Source: Paraconexibacter antarcticus (GTDB lineage Bacteria; Actinomycetota; Thermoleophilia; Solirubrobacterales; Solirubrobacteraceae). From it: 64,000 bases of DNA. Each line of letters starts with the position of its first letter. Position 1 is the stretch's first letter. The translations under genes and the position numbers were made by a program. The stretch covers positions 1,860,001-1,924,000 of the forward strand of contig NZ_CP098502.1 in assembly GCF_024220175.1 (NCBI RefSeq), in the 5' to 3' direction. The notes under the pieces were generated by a model. The model did not search any database and was not told where the DNA came from. It worked only from the letters and a program-made list of their open reading frames with translations. This document shows positions 34,485 to 44,301 of the stretch, one piece after another.

Positions 34485-35512
34485 GCGGCGCGCAGCGCGT
34501 CGACGTAGGCCGCGAGCCGGTCGGCGACCGCGTGGTCGCGGATCTCGAGGACGTTCTCGGCGTTCAGCTCACCGGAGCGGCTGAGGTTGAAGGAGCCGAC
34601 GAAGGCCGTGTCGTCCGCGACGGTGACCTTCGCGTGCATGAAGTCGTGGACCGAGCCCGGCCCGTAGGGCGTCGACCGCTTGCCGGTGAACGAGGCCCCG
34701 ACGAGGACCCGCGCGAGCAGCGGCGCCTTCCACGCGGACGCCGGGTTCTGCCGCCACTGCGAGAAGACGTGCTGCACCTGCGTCGCGTCGCAGACCCCGG
34801 CGATGTCGGCGCGCCGCTCGGCGACGACCTCCGCGAGCGTCCCGAGGATCGGGCCGGCGGTGAGGACGGGGGAGGCGATGCGCACGCGGGTGCGGGCGGC
34901 GCCGATGGCCTTCGCGATCCGGTGCGACAGCGCCTCGCCGCGGCCGGGGCAGAACCACGCCCGCACGGTCGCGCTGCCGACCTCGACGGGCGGGACGTCG
35001 AAGTCGCCGGTGCCCTGCACGTGCCCGCCGTCCCACAGGGCGGCGAAGTCCCGCGCGTACGCGGCGGCGATCGCCGGCGAGCGCAGCGTGACGATCGCGT
35101 TCTCCTGCAGGGTCCACGAGTCGAGCGTCCAGTTCGCCGATCCCGTCCACACGGCCTCGCCGTCGCGGACGACGTACTTGTGGTGCATGAGGTCCGGCTC
35201 GCCCGGGATCGGCCGCAGCGGGACGCCGACCCCCGCGAGGATCTCGGGGACGGTGCGCGGCGGGGGCGGGAAGCGCCGGCCGGACGGCTCGTCCTCGCCG
35301 TTGTAGGCGATCCGGACCGCGACGCCGCGGTCGCGGGCGGCCCGCAGCGCGTCCGCGACGCCGTCGCCGACCGTCCCCGGGAGCCGGACGTCGTAGAGCG
35401 CGAGGTCGAGCGACGTGGTGGCCAGGCCGAGGAAGCCGATGAGCATCGCCGCCGTCTGCTCGGCGTCCTGGCCACCCTGCGTGAGGGTCGCGACCTTGAT
35501 CGGGCTCGTCAT
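34442..35512 (-). CDS. Phospholipase D-like (HKD) protein
   Basis: 356 residues with two HKD half-sites: MHHKYVVRDGEAVWTGSANWT (split here by convention; His and Lys in HHKYVVRDG) and HDFMHAKVTVADD followed by GSFNLSRSGE. Both have the His-x-Lys-x4-Asp pattern, so the active site should be complete. The family includes phospholipases, cardiolipin synthases and nucleases. There is no signal peptide or membrane helix, and the small size with an N-terminal LTQGGQDAEQTAAML resembles bacterial PLD-like nucleases as much as lipases. Function therefore open. It overlaps the LOG gene tail to tail by 43 bases. Confidence 0.85.
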   Translation of the reverse strand: MTSPIKVATLTQGGQDAEQTAAMLIGFLGLATTSLDLALYDVRLPGTVGDGVADALRAARDRGVAVRIAYNGEDEPSGRRFPPPPRTVPEILAGVGVPLRPIPGEPDLMHHKYVVRDGEAVWTGSANWTLDSWTLQENAIVTLRSPAIAAAYARDFAALWDGGHVQGTGDFDVPPVEVGSATVRAWFCPGRGEALSHRIAKAIGAARTRVRIASPVLTAGPILGTLAEVVAERRADIAGVCDATQVQHVFSQWRQNPASAWKAPLLARVLVGASFTGKRSTPYGPGSVHDFMHAKVTVADDTAFVGSFNLSRSGELNAENVLEIRDHAVADRLAAYVDALRAAYPDPVDVPAPVAH

Positions 35513-35569
35513 GGTCCGTGCACGCTAACGAGGCGCACGGGGCGCGCGTGTTGCCCGGCTGGTGCGCGG

Positions 35570-35983
35570 TCAGTCGTCGAGCCGTGGGCGCTGCCGGCCT
35601 CGCTTGCGCTCGCCGACCTGCTTCTTCGCGTCCACGCGCTTGGCCTTCGCCCGGCGGGAGGGCTTCGTCGGCCGGCGCGGGCGGTCGACGTGGAGCGCGT
35701 CGCGGAGCTTGCCGGCGAGCCGCTCGAGGGCGACCTCGCGGTTGCGCAGCTGCGAGCGGGCGTCCTGGGCGACCGCGCGGATCGTCGGTCCGGCCTTCGC
35801 GATGACCCGGGCCTTCTGGCCGTCCGAGAGCGTCGCGGAGGCGGCGACGTCGAAGGACGCCTCGACCCGGGAGTCGGTGACGTTCGCGTGCTGGCCGCCG
35901 GGCCCGGAGGAGCGGGTCGTGCGCAGCTCGATCTCGGCGAGCGGGATCGCGACGGATCCGGTGATGGGCAGCACGTCCGCCAT
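35570..35983 (-). CDS. ArfB-like peptidyl-tRNA hydrolase (class I RF-like, GGQ)
   Basis: 137 residues. VAIPLAEIELRTTRSSGPGGQHANVT carries the GGQ tripeptide of release factors and ArfB (YaeJ), which frees peptides from stalled ribosomes. The tail is long and basic (RPRRPTKPSRRAKAKRVDAKK) as in ArfB, where it enters the empty mRNA channel. The ATG at 35983 gives a length like that of ArfB; the ATG at 35995 would add four residues. It is divergent from the methyltransferase gene, with only 27 bases between starts. Confidence 0.9.
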   Translation of the reverse strand: MADVLPITGSVAIPLAEIELRTTRSSGPGGQHANVTDSRVEASFDVAASATLSDGQKARVIAKAGPTIRAVAQDARSQLRNREVALERLAGKLRDALHVDRPRRPTKPSRRAKAKRVDAKKQVGERKRGRQRPRLDD

Positions 35984-36010
35984 GGCCTCCGGCATGGTAG
36001 GACCTGCAGC

Positions 36011-37066
36011 ATGCGCCTCTCGGTCCGGCCCGACACGATCCCGGAGGCGGTCGGCCTCGCGGCGGGCCTCGCGCCCGAGCCGATCTTCGACAGCTACGTC
36101 GCCCTCATGCAGGCGCGGACCCTCATGGTCGCCGCCCGGGTCGGGATCTTCGCGGCGCTCGCGGAGGCGCCGGCCGACGCGCCCGCGCTCGCGGCCCGGC
36201 TGGGGCTCACCGAGGCGGGCCTGGACGTCGTCCTGCCCGCGCTGCGGGCCCTTGGCTACCTCGACGCCGACGCCGCCGGCCGCGTGCACCGGCTCTCCGC
36301 GAAGGGCCGGCGGACGATGACGCCCGGCGGCCGGACCTCGGTCACCGACTGGATGACCTTCACCCACGACATGTGGGAGGCGTTCGACGGGCTCGAGGAC
36401 GTCCTGCGCGGCGGCCCGGCGCAGGGGATCCACGCCTACGGGCCCGACGACCCGTACTGGGAGCGGTACCTGCGCGGCCTCTTCCAGCTCTCGGGCTACA
36501 GCGCTCCCGACGTCGCCCGGGCGATCAGGGCGCCGCGGCGGGCCCGGACGGCGCTCGACGTCGCCGGCGGCCACGGCGGGTACTCGATGGCGCTCTGCCG
36601 CCGCCACCGGCGCCTGCGGGCGACGGTCGTCGAGCTCGAGGGAGCCGCCCGGGTCGGCCGCCGCATCGTCGCCGAGCACGGGATGAGCGGGCGCGTGGAG
36701 CACGTCGTCGGCGACATCCTCACCTCGGACCTGCGCCGCCCGCCCGCCGGGTACGACATCGCGCTCGCCGCGAACATCGTCCACCACCTGCCGCGCGCGG
36801 ACGCCGTCCTGCTCCTGCGCCGGATGCGCGCCGCGCTCGGCCCGGGGGGCCGGCTCGCGGTCTTCGAGCAGGAGCGGCCGGAGCCGGGGGCGACGGGCAC
36901 GCAGATCGGCACGCTCACCGGCGTCCTCTTCCACGTCTCGAGCGGCGCGCGGACGTGCACCGCGGCCGAGGTCCGCGGGATGCTCGCCGAGGCGGGGCTG
37001 CGGGACGTCCGCGTGCGCCGGCTGCTGCGGGCGCCGGGGCAGATGCTCGTCACCGGACGGGCGTGA
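36011..37066 (+). CDS. O-methyltransferase family protein with winged-helix dimerisation domain
   Basis: 351 residues. The first 100 residues form a winged-helix dimerisation domain (QARTLMVAARVGIFAALAEA, LAARLGLTEAGLDVVLPALR). Then comes a SAM-binding domain with ALDVAGGHGGYSMALCRRH, GDILTSD and ANIVHHLPRADAVLLLRRMRAALGPGG. That is the plan of the plant-COMT-like and antibiotic O-methyltransferases. Substrate unknown. A TAGGAC box at 35998-36003 and no Shine-Dalgarno sequence suggest a leaderless transcript. The neighbours do not form an obvious secondary-metabolite cluster. Confidence 0.85.
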   Translation: MRLSVRPDTIPEAVGLAAGLAPEPIFDSYVALMQARTLMVAARVGIFAALAEAPADAPALAARLGLTEAGLDVVLPALRALGYLDADAAGRVHRLSAKGRRTMTPGGRTSVTDWMTFTHDMWEAFDGLEDVLRGGPAQGIHAYGPDDPYWERYLRGLFQLSGYSAPDVARAIRAPRRARTALDVAGGHGGYSMALCRRHRRLRATVVELEGAARVGRRIVAEHGMSGRVEHVVGDILTSDLRRPPAGYDIALAANIVHHLPRADAVLLLRRMRAALGPGGRLAVFEQERPEPGATGTQIGTLTGVLFHVSSGARTCTAAEVRGMLAEAGLRDVRVRRLLRAPGQMLVTGRA

Positions 37067-37111
37067 CTGGTGTCACACCCGCGGCGCCGACCGTCGTTCA
37101 GGCTCCGCCGG

Positions 37112-37627
37112 ATGTCCGCCCCGGAGCAGGAGCACGAGCCGGACGTCGCCGCCCCGTCCGTGCTGCTCGGCGTCCTCACCGACGAGTCGATCGCCGCGAG
37201 CGTCTACGTCCTCGTCCGGCACGGCGTCATCCTCCGGCCCGGGCTGGCCGGCGAGCTGCGCGGGACCGTCGTGCTGCGGTTCGTCGACGACTACTCGCCC
37301 GTGCGCATCGACTTCCGCGGCGACGAGATCCACGTCGAGGACCTGCGCGAGGAGGAGGACCGCGCCCACGACCTCGAGATCGTCGGCCGCCTCGGGGACG
37401 TGAACTCGCTCATCGCGGCGCCGCTGGCGGGCGGGCTGCCGAAGCCGCTCTCCCCGCGCGGCCGGGCCGCGCTCGCCCGCCTCGCCGACGGCCGCGTCGA
37501 CTTCATCGGCCCGCTCGGCCTCGCGCGCAAGGTCCTCATGCTCCTCGCCGTGGACGCCGAGGCGTCGGCGGACACCCGCCGCGCGCGCCGCGAGCGCGAG
37601 GCCCGCAGCGCCGGGCCCGCAGGCTGA
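37112..37627 (+). CDS. Uncharacterised acidic protein, 171 aa
   Basis: 171 residues, soluble and acidic, family not recognised. It contains SVLLGVLTDESIAASVYVLV, then a beta-rich GTVVLRFVDDYSPVRIDFRGDEIHVED and helices to the end. The alternating beta pattern with DFRGDEIHVE loosely recalls sterol-carrier (SCP2) domains, but I would not assign it. The ATG at 37112 is my choice; an in-frame GTG at 37070, four bases after the methyltransferase stop, would add 14 basic residues. It is probably in one transcript with the methyltransferase. Confidence 0.6.
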   Translation: MSAPEQEHEPDVAAPSVLLGVLTDESIAASVYVLVRHGVILRPGLAGELRGTVVLRFVDDYSPVRIDFRGDEIHVEDLREEEDRAHDLEIVGRLGDVNSLIAAPLAGGLPKPLSPRGRAALARLADGRVDFIGPLGLARKVLMLLAVDAEASADTRRARREREARSAGPAG

Positions 37628-37669
37628 CCGACGCCGCCCGTCGGCCCGGGCCCGTACGATGCCGCGTCC

Positions 37670-39517
37670 ATGCGCGTCCCGGCCGTCCTGTCCCTTGCCC
37701 TCGCGACGCTGGCGGCCGCCGCCCCGGCCGCGCACGCCCGCGACTTCGTCGTCAAGAGCTTCGACGGCCCCCCGATCGTCGGGGCGTTCTACCCCGCCGC
37801 CGGCCTCGCGCCGGGGCAGACCGCGCCGACGGTCCTCTCCGGCCACGGCTGGGCCGGGTCGCACTCGACGAACCCCGACTCCGGCTCCGCGGCGGCCGGC
37901 ACGATCGGCAACGGCCCGCTGCGCCGCGCCGGCTACAACGTCCTCGTCTGGGACGCGCGCGGGTTCGGCGCCTCCGGCGGCACCGTCGAGGTCGACGGCC
38001 CGGACGCCGAGGGCCGCGACGTCAGCGCGCTCATCGACTACGTCGCCCAGCAGCCCGAGTCGCTGAACGACGCGCCCGGCGACCCGCGCGTCGGCATGGT
38101 CGGGTCGAGCTACGGCGGCGGCATCCAGCTCGTCAGCGCCGGGATCGACAACCGCCTCGACGCGATCGTCCCCGACATCTCCTGGCACTCGCTCCTCACG
38201 AGCCTCGACAAGGACGGCGCCTTCAAGTCGGGGTGGGGCGACATCCTCTACGGCGCCGGCGTCCCGACCTCGCTCGCCCAGGGCCTCGTCGCGCCCTCTC
38301 CGCAGACCGGGACGCTCGACAGCCGCATCAGCCAGGCGTACCTGGAGGGCACGGCCACGGGGACGCTGTCGGACGCGTCGCTCGCGTACTTCGCCGCGCG
38401 CGGCCCGGGGGATCTCGTCGACCGCATCTCGATCCCGACGTTTCTCACCCAGGGCACCCCGGACACGCTCTTCACGCTCCAGGAGGCCATCACGAACTAC
38501 GGGATCCTCCGCCGGAACGGCGTCCAGGTGAAGATGCTCTGGCACTGCGGCGGCCACGGCGTCTGCCTCACGAACCCGGGCACCGAGAAGACCCGCATCG
38601 AGAAGGACGTCCTCGCCTGGTTCGGCCGCTACCTGAAGGCCGACCCGACGGTGAGCACGGGGCCGCGCTTCGAATGGGTCGACCAGACCGGCACCTGGCA
38701 CACCGCCCCGGACTACCCGCTGCCGCCCGCGAAGGTCCTGCCGACCGCGACGGGCCACGGCACGCTCGCCATCGCGCCCGGCCCGGGCACCGGTGGGACG
38801 ATCTACGCGAGCCCGTCGCCGGCCGCGCTCTCGACGGCCATCCCCGCGCCGGCGGCGGCGACCGAGGTCGTCGGCACGCCGCACCTGGACCTCACCTACA
38901 CCGGCACCGGCAGCGGCGCCACCCACGTCTTCGCGCAGCTCGTCGACACGCAGGCGAACCTCGTCGCGGGCAACCAGGCGACGCCGATCCCGGTGACCCT
39001 CGACGGCAGGCCGCACACGATCTCCCGCGACCTCGAGGCGGTCGCGCTGCATCTCACGCCGTCCTCGCGCTACACGCTGCAGCTCATCCCGGCGACGACG
39101 CTCTACCGGCCGCAGACCGCCGCCGGCGCGCTCGACGTCAGCGCCCTGAAGGTGACGCTCCCGGCCGTCACCGTGCCGCCGGCGACGCCCGCGGCCGCCG
39201 CGGTGAAGCGCGTGCGGAAGGCGCGCGTGACGCTCGGCCTCCCGGGCCCGAGCGACTCCAAGCGCGGCGCGCGCCGGCTGCGCGTCCGGGTGCGCGTGAG
39301 CGGTCAGGGACTGCGCACCCTGACCGTCCGGATCCACGACGCCGCCGGCCGGCGCCTCGGGTCGGCCTCGGCACGCGCGCTGACGACGGCCCGCTCGCGA
39401 CTGGTCACCGTGACGCTCACCCGTCGGCTCACCCACGGGCGCTACCGCGTGGGGGCGACATACGTGGCGCGATCGGGCGCACGCGGATCGGTGTCGAGAA
39501 CCCTGACCCTGGGGTAG
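37670..39517 (+). CDS. Secreted CocE/X-Pro-dipeptidyl-peptidase-like hydrolase
   Basis: 615 residues. Signal peptide ([21 protein letters not shown]) and alpha/beta-hydrolase domain with [20 protein letters not shown] and the nucleophile elbow GSSYGGG (about residue 145). A likely catalytic His lies in [10 protein letters not shown]-terminal jelly-roll-like domain ([17 protein letters not shown]) resembles the PepX/CocE C-terminal domain. After about residue 510 an Arg-rich Ig-like tail ([33 protein letters not shown]) follows. It is exported and probably cleaves peptides or esters; substrate unknown. A TACGAT box ends nine bases before the ATG. Confidence 0.82.
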   Translation: MRVPAVLSLALATLAAAAPAAHARDFVVKSFDGPPIVGAFYPAAGLAPGQTAPTVLSGHGWAGSHSTNPDSGSAAAGTIGNGPLRRAGYNVLVWDARGFGASGGTVEVDGPDAEGRDVSALIDYVAQQPESLNDAPGDPRVGMVGSSYGGGIQLVSAGIDNRLDAIVPDISWHSLLTSLDKDGAFKSGWGDILYGAGVPTSLAQGLVAPSPQTGTLDSRISQAYLEGTATGTLSDASLAYFAARGPGDLVDRISIPTFLTQGTPDTLFTLQEAITNYGILRRNGVQVKMLWHCGGHGVCLTNPGTEKTRIEKDVLAWFGRYLKADPTVSTGPRFEWVDQTGTWHTAPDYPLPPAKVLPTATGHGTLAIAPGPGTGGTIYASPSPAALSTAIPAPAAATEVVGTPHLDLTYTGTGSGATHVFAQLVDTQANLVAGNQATPIPVTLDGRPHTISRDLEAVALHLTPSSRYTLQLIPATTLYRPQTAAGALDVSALKVTLPAVTVPPATPAAAAVKRVRKARVTLGLPGPSDSKRGARRLRVRVRVSGQGLRTLTVRIHDAAGRRLGSASARALTTARSRLVTVTLTRRLTHGRYRVGATYVARSGARGSVSRTLTLG

Positions 39518-39520
39518 GGT
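39515..39520 (+). promoter_or_regulatory. Putative -10 box (TAGGGT) for the acyl-CoA ligase gene
   Basis: TAGGGT overlaps the stop codon of the preceding hydrolase gene and ends eight bases before the ATG at 39529. A GGGGG run lies between and might serve as a weak ribosome site. Confidence 0.4.
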
Positions 39521-39528
39521 CGGGGGCG

Positions 39529-41037
39529 ATGAGCGCCACCGCCACCGCCTCCCTCGCCGGGTTCCTCACCGAGTCCGCCGCGCGCAACCCCGACCACCCC
39601 GCGCTCCGGCTCGACGACGTCGTCCTGACCTACGGGCAGCTCAACGGCGCGACGATGCACGTCGCCGGGATGCTGCAGGAGAAGGGCATCGAGCCGGGCG
39701 ACCGCGTGGGCATCATGCTGCCGAACGTCCCGCACTTCGCGATCGCCTACTACGGCATCCTCCGCGCGGGCGGCGTCGTCGTCCCGATGAACGTCCTGCT
39801 CAAGGGCCGCGAGACGGCGTTCTACCTCAAGGACCCGGGCGCGAAGGCCGTCTTCGCGTGGAAGGACTTCGCCGAGGCCGCGCAGACCGGTGCCGACGAG
39901 GCCGGCGCGGAGTGCATCGTCGTCGACCCGACCGGGTTCATCGAGCTCATCGGCTCGGCGCCCGTCGCCTGCGAGACCCCGGTGGAGCGCGCGGACGACG
40001 ACACCGCCGTCATCCTCTACACCTCGGGCACGACGGGCACGCCGAAGGGCGCCGAGCTCACCCACGGCAACATGCGCCGCAACGCGATCGCCGCCACCGA
40101 GCTCTTCGGGCTCGGCGAGGACGCGGTCGCCCTCGGGGCGCTGCCGCTCTTCCACTCCTTCGGCCAGACGTGCGGCCTGAACGCCACGATGCGCGCCGGC
40201 GGCGTCCTGACGCTCATCCCGCGCTTCGACCCCGGCAAGGCGCTCGAGATCATCCAGCGCGACAAGGTCAACGTCTTCGAGGGCGTGCCGACGATGTTCG
40301 GCGCGATCCTCCACCACCCGGACGCCGGCTCGTTCGACACGTCGACGCTGAAGGTCTGCGCCTCCGGCGGATCGGCGATGCCCGTCGAGGTGATGAAGGC
40401 GTTCGAGGAGAAGTTCGGCTGCAAGGTCCTCGAGGGCTACGGCCTCTCGGAGACCTCGCCGGTCGCCTCCTTCAACCACCCGGACAGGGAGCGCAAGCCC
40501 GGGTCGATCGGCACCCCGATCGCCGGCGTGGAGATGAAGGTCGTCGACGACGAGGGCAACGACCTGCCCGCCGGCGAGGTCGGCGAGATCGCGATCAAGG
40601 GTCACAACGTCATGAAGGGCTACTGGGACCGTCCCGACGCCACCGCCGAGGCGATCAAGGACGGCTGGTTCTTCAGCGGCGACATGGCGAAGGTCGACGA
40701 GGACGGCTACTTCTTCGTCGTCGACCGCAAGAAGGACCTCATCATCCGCGGCGGCTACAACGTCTACCCGCGCGAGATCGAGGAGGTCTTCTACGAGCAC
40801 CCCGCGGTGCGCGAGGCGGCGGTCGTCGCGATGAAGCACGACGAGCTCGGCGAGGAGGTCGGCGCCGCCGTCGCGCTGAAGGACGGCGAGGACGTCACGC
40901 CGGAGGAGTTGCAGGCCTTCGTGAAGGACCAGGTCGCCGCCTACAAGTACCCGCGGCGCGTGTGGCTCGTCGACGAGCTGCCGAAGGGGCCGACCGGGAA
41001 GATCCTCAAGCGCGAGATCCAGGCCCCCGAGGCCTGA
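39529..41037 (+). CDS. Long-chain fatty acyl-CoA synthetase (FadD-like)
   Basis: 502 residues of the AMP-forming acyl-CoA ligase family. The AMP-binding motif is [16 protein letters not shown] (about residues 164-179), followed by [46 protein letters not shown] and the catalytic Lys in [13 protein letters not shown]. It activates fatty or other carboxylic acids to acyl-CoA. The linker [10 protein letters not shown] and overall length fit medium/long-chain fatty acid ligases. The genome part around it carries many acyl-CoA genes. The SDR gene downstream is convergent, ending five bases away. Confidence 0.93.
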   Translation: MSATATASLAGFLTESAARNPDHPALRLDDVVLTYGQLNGATMHVAGMLQEKGIEPGDRVGIMLPNVPHFAIAYYGILRAGGVVVPMNVLLKGRETAFYLKDPGAKAVFAWKDFAEAAQTGADEAGAECIVVDPTGFIELIGSAPVACETPVERADDDTAVILYTSGTTGTPKGAELTHGNMRRNAIAATELFGLGEDAVALGALPLFHSFGQTCGLNATMRAGGVLTLIPRFDPGKALEIIQRDKVNVFEGVPTMFGAILHHPDAGSFDTSTLKVCASGGSAMPVEVMKAFEEKFGCKVLEGYGLSETSPVASFNHPDRERKPGSIGTPIAGVEMKVVDDEGNDLPAGEVGEIAIKGHNVMKGYWDRPDATAEAIKDGWFFSGDMAKVDEDGYFFVVDRKKDLIIRGGYNVYPREIEEVFYEHPAVREAAVVAMKHDELGEEVGAAVALKDGEDVTPEELQAFVKDQVAAYKYPRRVWLVDELPKGPTGKILKREIQAPEA

Positions 41038-41042
41038 CCGGC

Positions 41043-41879
41043 TCAGTCCGAGGCGGCCCCCGCCTCGGCGGCGCGCGCGTCGGCCGCGTCGGCGCCGGTG
41101 CGCGTCGTCATCGCCTTCGCCGGCCCGCCGCTGAGGATGAGGCGGGCGACGGCCGGCAGCGCGACGCGGAGGATCGCCGCGAGCGCGTAGGGCCGCGGGA
41201 CGTAGCGCTCCGCGCGGCGCTTCAGCCCGGCGTCGACGATCGCCTGCGCGCCCTTCTCCGGCGTGGAGACGAGCCAGCGGGTCGCCGCGCTGGCGGTGAG
41301 CTCGGCCTGGGGGAAGCCCTCGGTCGAGATGAAGCCGGGCAGGACGACGCCGACGTGGACGCCGTGCGGCGCCTCCTCGAGGTGCAGGCCGTCGGACCAG
41401 GCGGCGAGGGCGGCCTTCGACGCGGAGTACGCCGCCGACCCGGCGCGGCTCACCCGCGCGGCGGTCGAGGACACGTTCACGATCGCGCTGGGGGCGCTCG
41501 CGCGCAGGAGCGGCAGCAGCGCCTCGGTCAGCCGGAGCACGGCGTCGAAGTTCACCGCCATCGTCCGCTGCACGTTGTCGAAGCCGCCGTCGAAGAACGT
41601 CGAGCGCCACGCCGCCCCGGCGTTGTTCACGAGCAGGTCGAGGCGGCCGCCGTGCTCCTCCATGAGGTGGAAGCGGATGGCGTCGGCGGCGCGCGGGTCC
41701 GTGAGGTCGGCGGCGACGTACGTCGCGCCGGGCAGTTCGGCGGCGAGGGCCTGCAGCCGCTCCTCGCGGCGGGCGACGAGGACGACGCGCGCCCCGTGCT
41801 GGGCGACGAGGAGCCGCGCGGTGGCCTCGCCCAGCCCGCTGGAGGCCCCGGTGACGACGGCGACGATGGGGGAGCTCAT
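41043..41879 (-). CDS. Short-chain dehydrogenase/reductase
   Basis: A 278-residue classical SDR: cofactor motif [19 protein letters not shown], catalytic Ser in [16 protein letters not shown] (Tyr-x3-Lys). Beyond residue 240 is a hydrophobic helix ([16 protein letters not shown]) and an Ala-rich tail, as in SDRs annotated DltE/YohF or fatty-acyl reductase-like membrane-associated enzymes. Substrate unknown. The ATG at 41879 is taken; a GTG six bases upstream is also in frame. Confidence 0.88.
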   Translation of the reverse strand: MSSPIVAVVTGASSGLGEATARLLVAQHGARVVLVARREERLQALAAELPGATYVAADLTDPRAADAIRFHLMEEHGGRLDLLVNNAGAAWRSTFFDGGFDNVQRTMAVNFDAVLRLTEALLPLLRASAPSAIVNVSSTAARVSRAGSAAYSASKAALAAWSDGLHLEEAPHGVHVGVVLPGFISTEGFPQAELTASAATRWLVSTPEKGAQAIVDAGLKRRAERYVPRPYALAAILRVALPAVARLILSGGPAKAMTTRTGADAADARAAEAGAASD

Positions 41880-42020
41880 GAGCACAACGCTAACCCACGC
41901 GGCGAAACCCTAGGAATCGCCGGGGGGCTGCTGGTAGCGTTTCCTGCTGTACATCGCCCGGCGAGGGGCCTTGGCTGGCTGCCTCTCCGGACGCAACTGA
42001 TTCTCGGAGGATTGCCAGAC

Positions 42021-42224
42021 ATGCCGACAGGCACCGTGAAGTGGTTCAGCGACGACAAGGGGTTCGGGTTCATCACGCCTGACGAAGGCTCCCGCGACCT
42101 CTTCGTCCACCACTCAGGGATCATCGCCGATGGCTACCGCTCGCTCGCCGAGGGCGCGCGCGTGTCGTACGAGGAGGAGCAGGGCGACAAGGGCCCGAAG
42201 GCCGTCGCCGTCACGAAGCTCTAG
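42021..42224 (+). CDS. CspA-family cold-shock protein (paralogue 2)
   Basis: 67 residues with KGFGFIT and DLFVHHS motifs. It differs from the copy at 955-1158 mainly at residues 2, 23-25, 33 and the C-terminal third ([17 protein letters not shown] against [17 protein letters not shown]). The ATG has GGAGG at 42006-42010, ten bases upstream. The 135-base gap before it contains TAGCGT (41934-41939) and a leader with several hairpin-prone stretches. No T-tract terminator follows, unlike paralogue 1. Its role is RNA chaperoning, perhaps under different control from the first copy. Confidence 0.96.
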   Translation: MPTGTVKWFSDDKGFGFITPDEGSRDLFVHHSGIIADGYRSLAEGARVSYEEEQGDKGPKAVAVTKL

Positions 42225-42302
42225 ACGCCCGGGGTCACCCGGAGAAGTCCCGCACCACGGCCTCGGCGGGGAGTCCCGCCGGGCCGTCGGCAGCCGTGCC
42301 CC

Positions 42303-42668
42303 TCAGTGGTCGGCTACGACGCCGCCCTCGGGGGCGAGCGGGCGGCCCTCGGCGTGCCACTGGAGCAGGCCGCCGGACATCGACCACGCGTCGTAGCCGG
42401 CCTGGCGCAGCGCCTGGGCGGCCATGAACGAGCGCCCGCCCACGCGGCACTGGAAGACGATCGTGCGGTCCTTCGGCAGCTCGGCGGCCCGGGCGGACAG
42501 CTCCTGCAGGCCGATGTGGACCGAGCCCGGCAGGTGGCCCGCGTCGCGTTCGGCCGGCTCGCGGACGTCGACGACGAGCACGTCGCCGGCGGACAGCGCC
42601 TGCGCGGTCTGCTCGGGGGTGACCTCGAGGCCGTCCGACGGGGGAAAGGCGGGCGTCATGGCGACCAT
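42303..42668 (-). CDS. Single-domain rhodanese-like sulfurtransferase
   Basis: 121 residues, one rhodanese domain: VLVVDVREPAERDAGHLPGS, then active-site Cys in FQCRVGGRS and WSMSGGLLQWHAEG. The active-site loop CRVGGR is of the small GlpE/PspE-like type. It moves sulfane sulfur to thiols or cyanide; the true acceptor is unknown. Starts at 42668 and 42659 (both ATG, in frame) are possible. It lies 31 bases downstream of the carboxyltransferase gene on the same strand and may be co-transcribed. Confidence 0.9.
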   Translation of the reverse strand: MVAMTPAFPPSDGLEVTPEQTAQALSAGDVLVVDVREPAERDAGHLPGSVHIGLQELSARAAELPKDRTIVFQCRVGGRSFMAAQALRQAGYDAWSMSGGLLQWHAEGRPLAPEGGVVADH

Positions 42669-42699
42669 GGTAGGGGGTGGGGGTGCGGTCGCGGCGTGC

Positions 42700-44268
42700 T
42701 CACGGCCGGTAGCCGTGCGCGCGTTCGGCCCGGCCCGCGAGGAGGTCCTGCGCGACGATGTCGTGGGCCTGCGCCGCCCACTCGCAGAGCAGGCGCCGGG
42801 TGTCGCGCGGGTCGATGATGTGCTCGACGGAGAACTTCTCCGCGGTGCGGAACGGGGACATGACGGCCTGCAGCTCGGCCTCGATCTGCGCGCGCAGGGC
42901 GACCGGGTCCTCGGCGGCCTCGAGGTCCCGCCTGAACGCGGCCTCGAGGCCGCCGCTGATCGGCAGCGAGCCCCAGTTGCCGCTCGGCCAGGCGTACCGG
43001 AGGTTCAGGCGCGCGCCGTCCCCGTGCCCGGCCCCGGCGATGCCGTAGCACTTGCGGACGAGGATCGAGCACCACGGGACCTGCGCGTGGCGGACGGCGC
43101 ACAGCGCGCGGGCGCCGCGGCGCATCGTCCCGGCGCGCTCGCTCGCGGTCCCGACGACGAAGCCGGGCTGGTCGACGAGGTTCACGACCGGGAGGTGGAA
43201 CTGATCGCAGAGGTCGACGAAGTGCTCGAGCTTCTCGGCGGCCCCGGCGGTGAGGCCGCCGCCGTAGTGCAGCGGGTCGGAGGCGAGGACGCCGACCGGG
43301 CGCCCGTCGAGCCGGGCCAGCGCCGTGATCGTCGAGCGGCCATGGCGGGCGCCGAGCTCGAAGACCGAGCCGGTGTCGAAGACGAGCTCGAGGACGCGGC
43401 GCATCCGGTAGGTCTTGCGCTCGTCGCGGGGGACGATCGACAGCAGCTCCTCCTCGCGGCGGTCGGGCCGGTCCGTCGTCGCCGTGACCGGCGGCGCGGC
43501 GAAGACCGACGACGGCAGGTAGGAGAGGAAGCGGCGGATCTGCGCGAACGCGTCCTCCTCGGTCTTCGCGAGGTTGTCGACCGCGCCCGCCCGGGTCTGG
43601 GCCTTCGCCCCGCCGAGCTCCTCCTTGTCCGGCGTCTCGTGCATCGCCCAGGCGACGACGGGCGGGCCCGCGACGAAGAGCTGGGCGAGGCCGTCGACGA
43701 TGACGCTGAAGTGGCTCATGACGACGCGGGCGGCGCCGAGCCCGGCGCAGGGCCCGAGCGCGGCGGTCGCCACCGGGACGCGCGAGAGGTTGTCGACGGC
43801 GAGGTCGACGCTCGGCAGCGGCGGGACGTAGCTGAAGCCCATCGACGTGAGCGTCTTCACGCTGCCGCCGCCGCCGGTCCCGTCGACGAGCCGGACGAGG
43901 GGTCTGCGCAGGTCGTGCGCGGCCCGCTCGGCCCAGACCATCTTCTGCCAGATCGCCGCGTCGGCGGCGCCGCCGCGAACCGTGAAGTCGTCGCCCTGGA
44001 CGACGACGCCGCGGCCGTCGACCGTGCCCTGCCCGACGAGCATGTTCGCGGGCGTGAGGCTCTCGAGGGTGCCGTCGTCCGCGTAGGTGGCGACCCCCGC
44101 GAGCTCGCCGGTCTCCCGCCACGAGCCGGCGTCGAGGAGCACGTCGAGGCGCTCGCGGACGGTGAGGCGCCCGCTCGCGTGCTGACGGGCGACGCGCTCG
44201 GCCCCGCCCAATTCGTGGGCGAGCGCGCGGCGGCGCGCCAGCTCCTCCAGCTCCGGCTCCCAGGTCAT
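42700..44268 (-). CDS. Acyl-CoA carboxylase carboxyltransferase (beta) subunit
   Basis: 522 residues, crotonase-fold carboxyltransferase of the propionyl/methylcrotonyl-CoA carboxylase beta family. The N-terminal half has ERLDVLLDAGSW and the oxyanion region GPCAGLGAA; the C-terminal half has NLVDQPGFVVGTASE and RKCYGIAGAGHG. LSYLPSS precedes the second half as in PccB. It transfers carboxylate from biotin to an acyl-CoA. No biotin-carrying alpha subunit is in the window, so it must use one encoded elsewhere. GDGARLNLRYAWPSGNWG is close to the type seen in acetone/geranyl-type and uncharacterised carboxylases, so the acyl substrate is open. Confidence 0.9.
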   Translation of the reverse strand: MTWEPELEELARRRALAHELGGAERVARQHASGRLTVRERLDVLLDAGSWRETGELAGVATYADDGTLESLTPANMLVGQGTVDGRGVVVQGDDFTVRGGAADAAIWQKMVWAERAAHDLRRPLVRLVDGTGGGGSVKTLTSMGFSYVPPLPSVDLAVDNLSRVPVATAALGPCAGLGAARVVMSHFSVIVDGLAQLFVAGPPVVAWAMHETPDKEELGGAKAQTRAGAVDNLAKTEEDAFAQIRRFLSYLPSSVFAAPPVTATTDRPDRREEELLSIVPRDERKTYRMRRVLELVFDTGSVFELGARHGRSTITALARLDGRPVGVLASDPLHYGGGLTAGAAEKLEHFVDLCDQFHLPVVNLVDQPGFVVGTASERAGTMRRGARALCAVRHAQVPWCSILVRKCYGIAGAGHGDGARLNLRYAWPSGNWGSLPISGGLEAAFRRDLEAAEDPVALRAQIEAELQAVMSPFRTAEKFSVEHIIDPRDTRRLLCEWAAQAHDIVAQDLLAGRAERAHGYRP

Positions 44269-44301
44269 GGGCGCAGGCTAGGGGGCTGCGATGATGGAGG
44301 C

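Noticed and set aside
36373..41037. Single plus-strand open frame of about 1,550 codons
   Set aside because: It runs out of frame through the methyltransferase and secreted hydrolase genes before joining the true acyl-CoA ligase frame; only 39529-41037 is coding.
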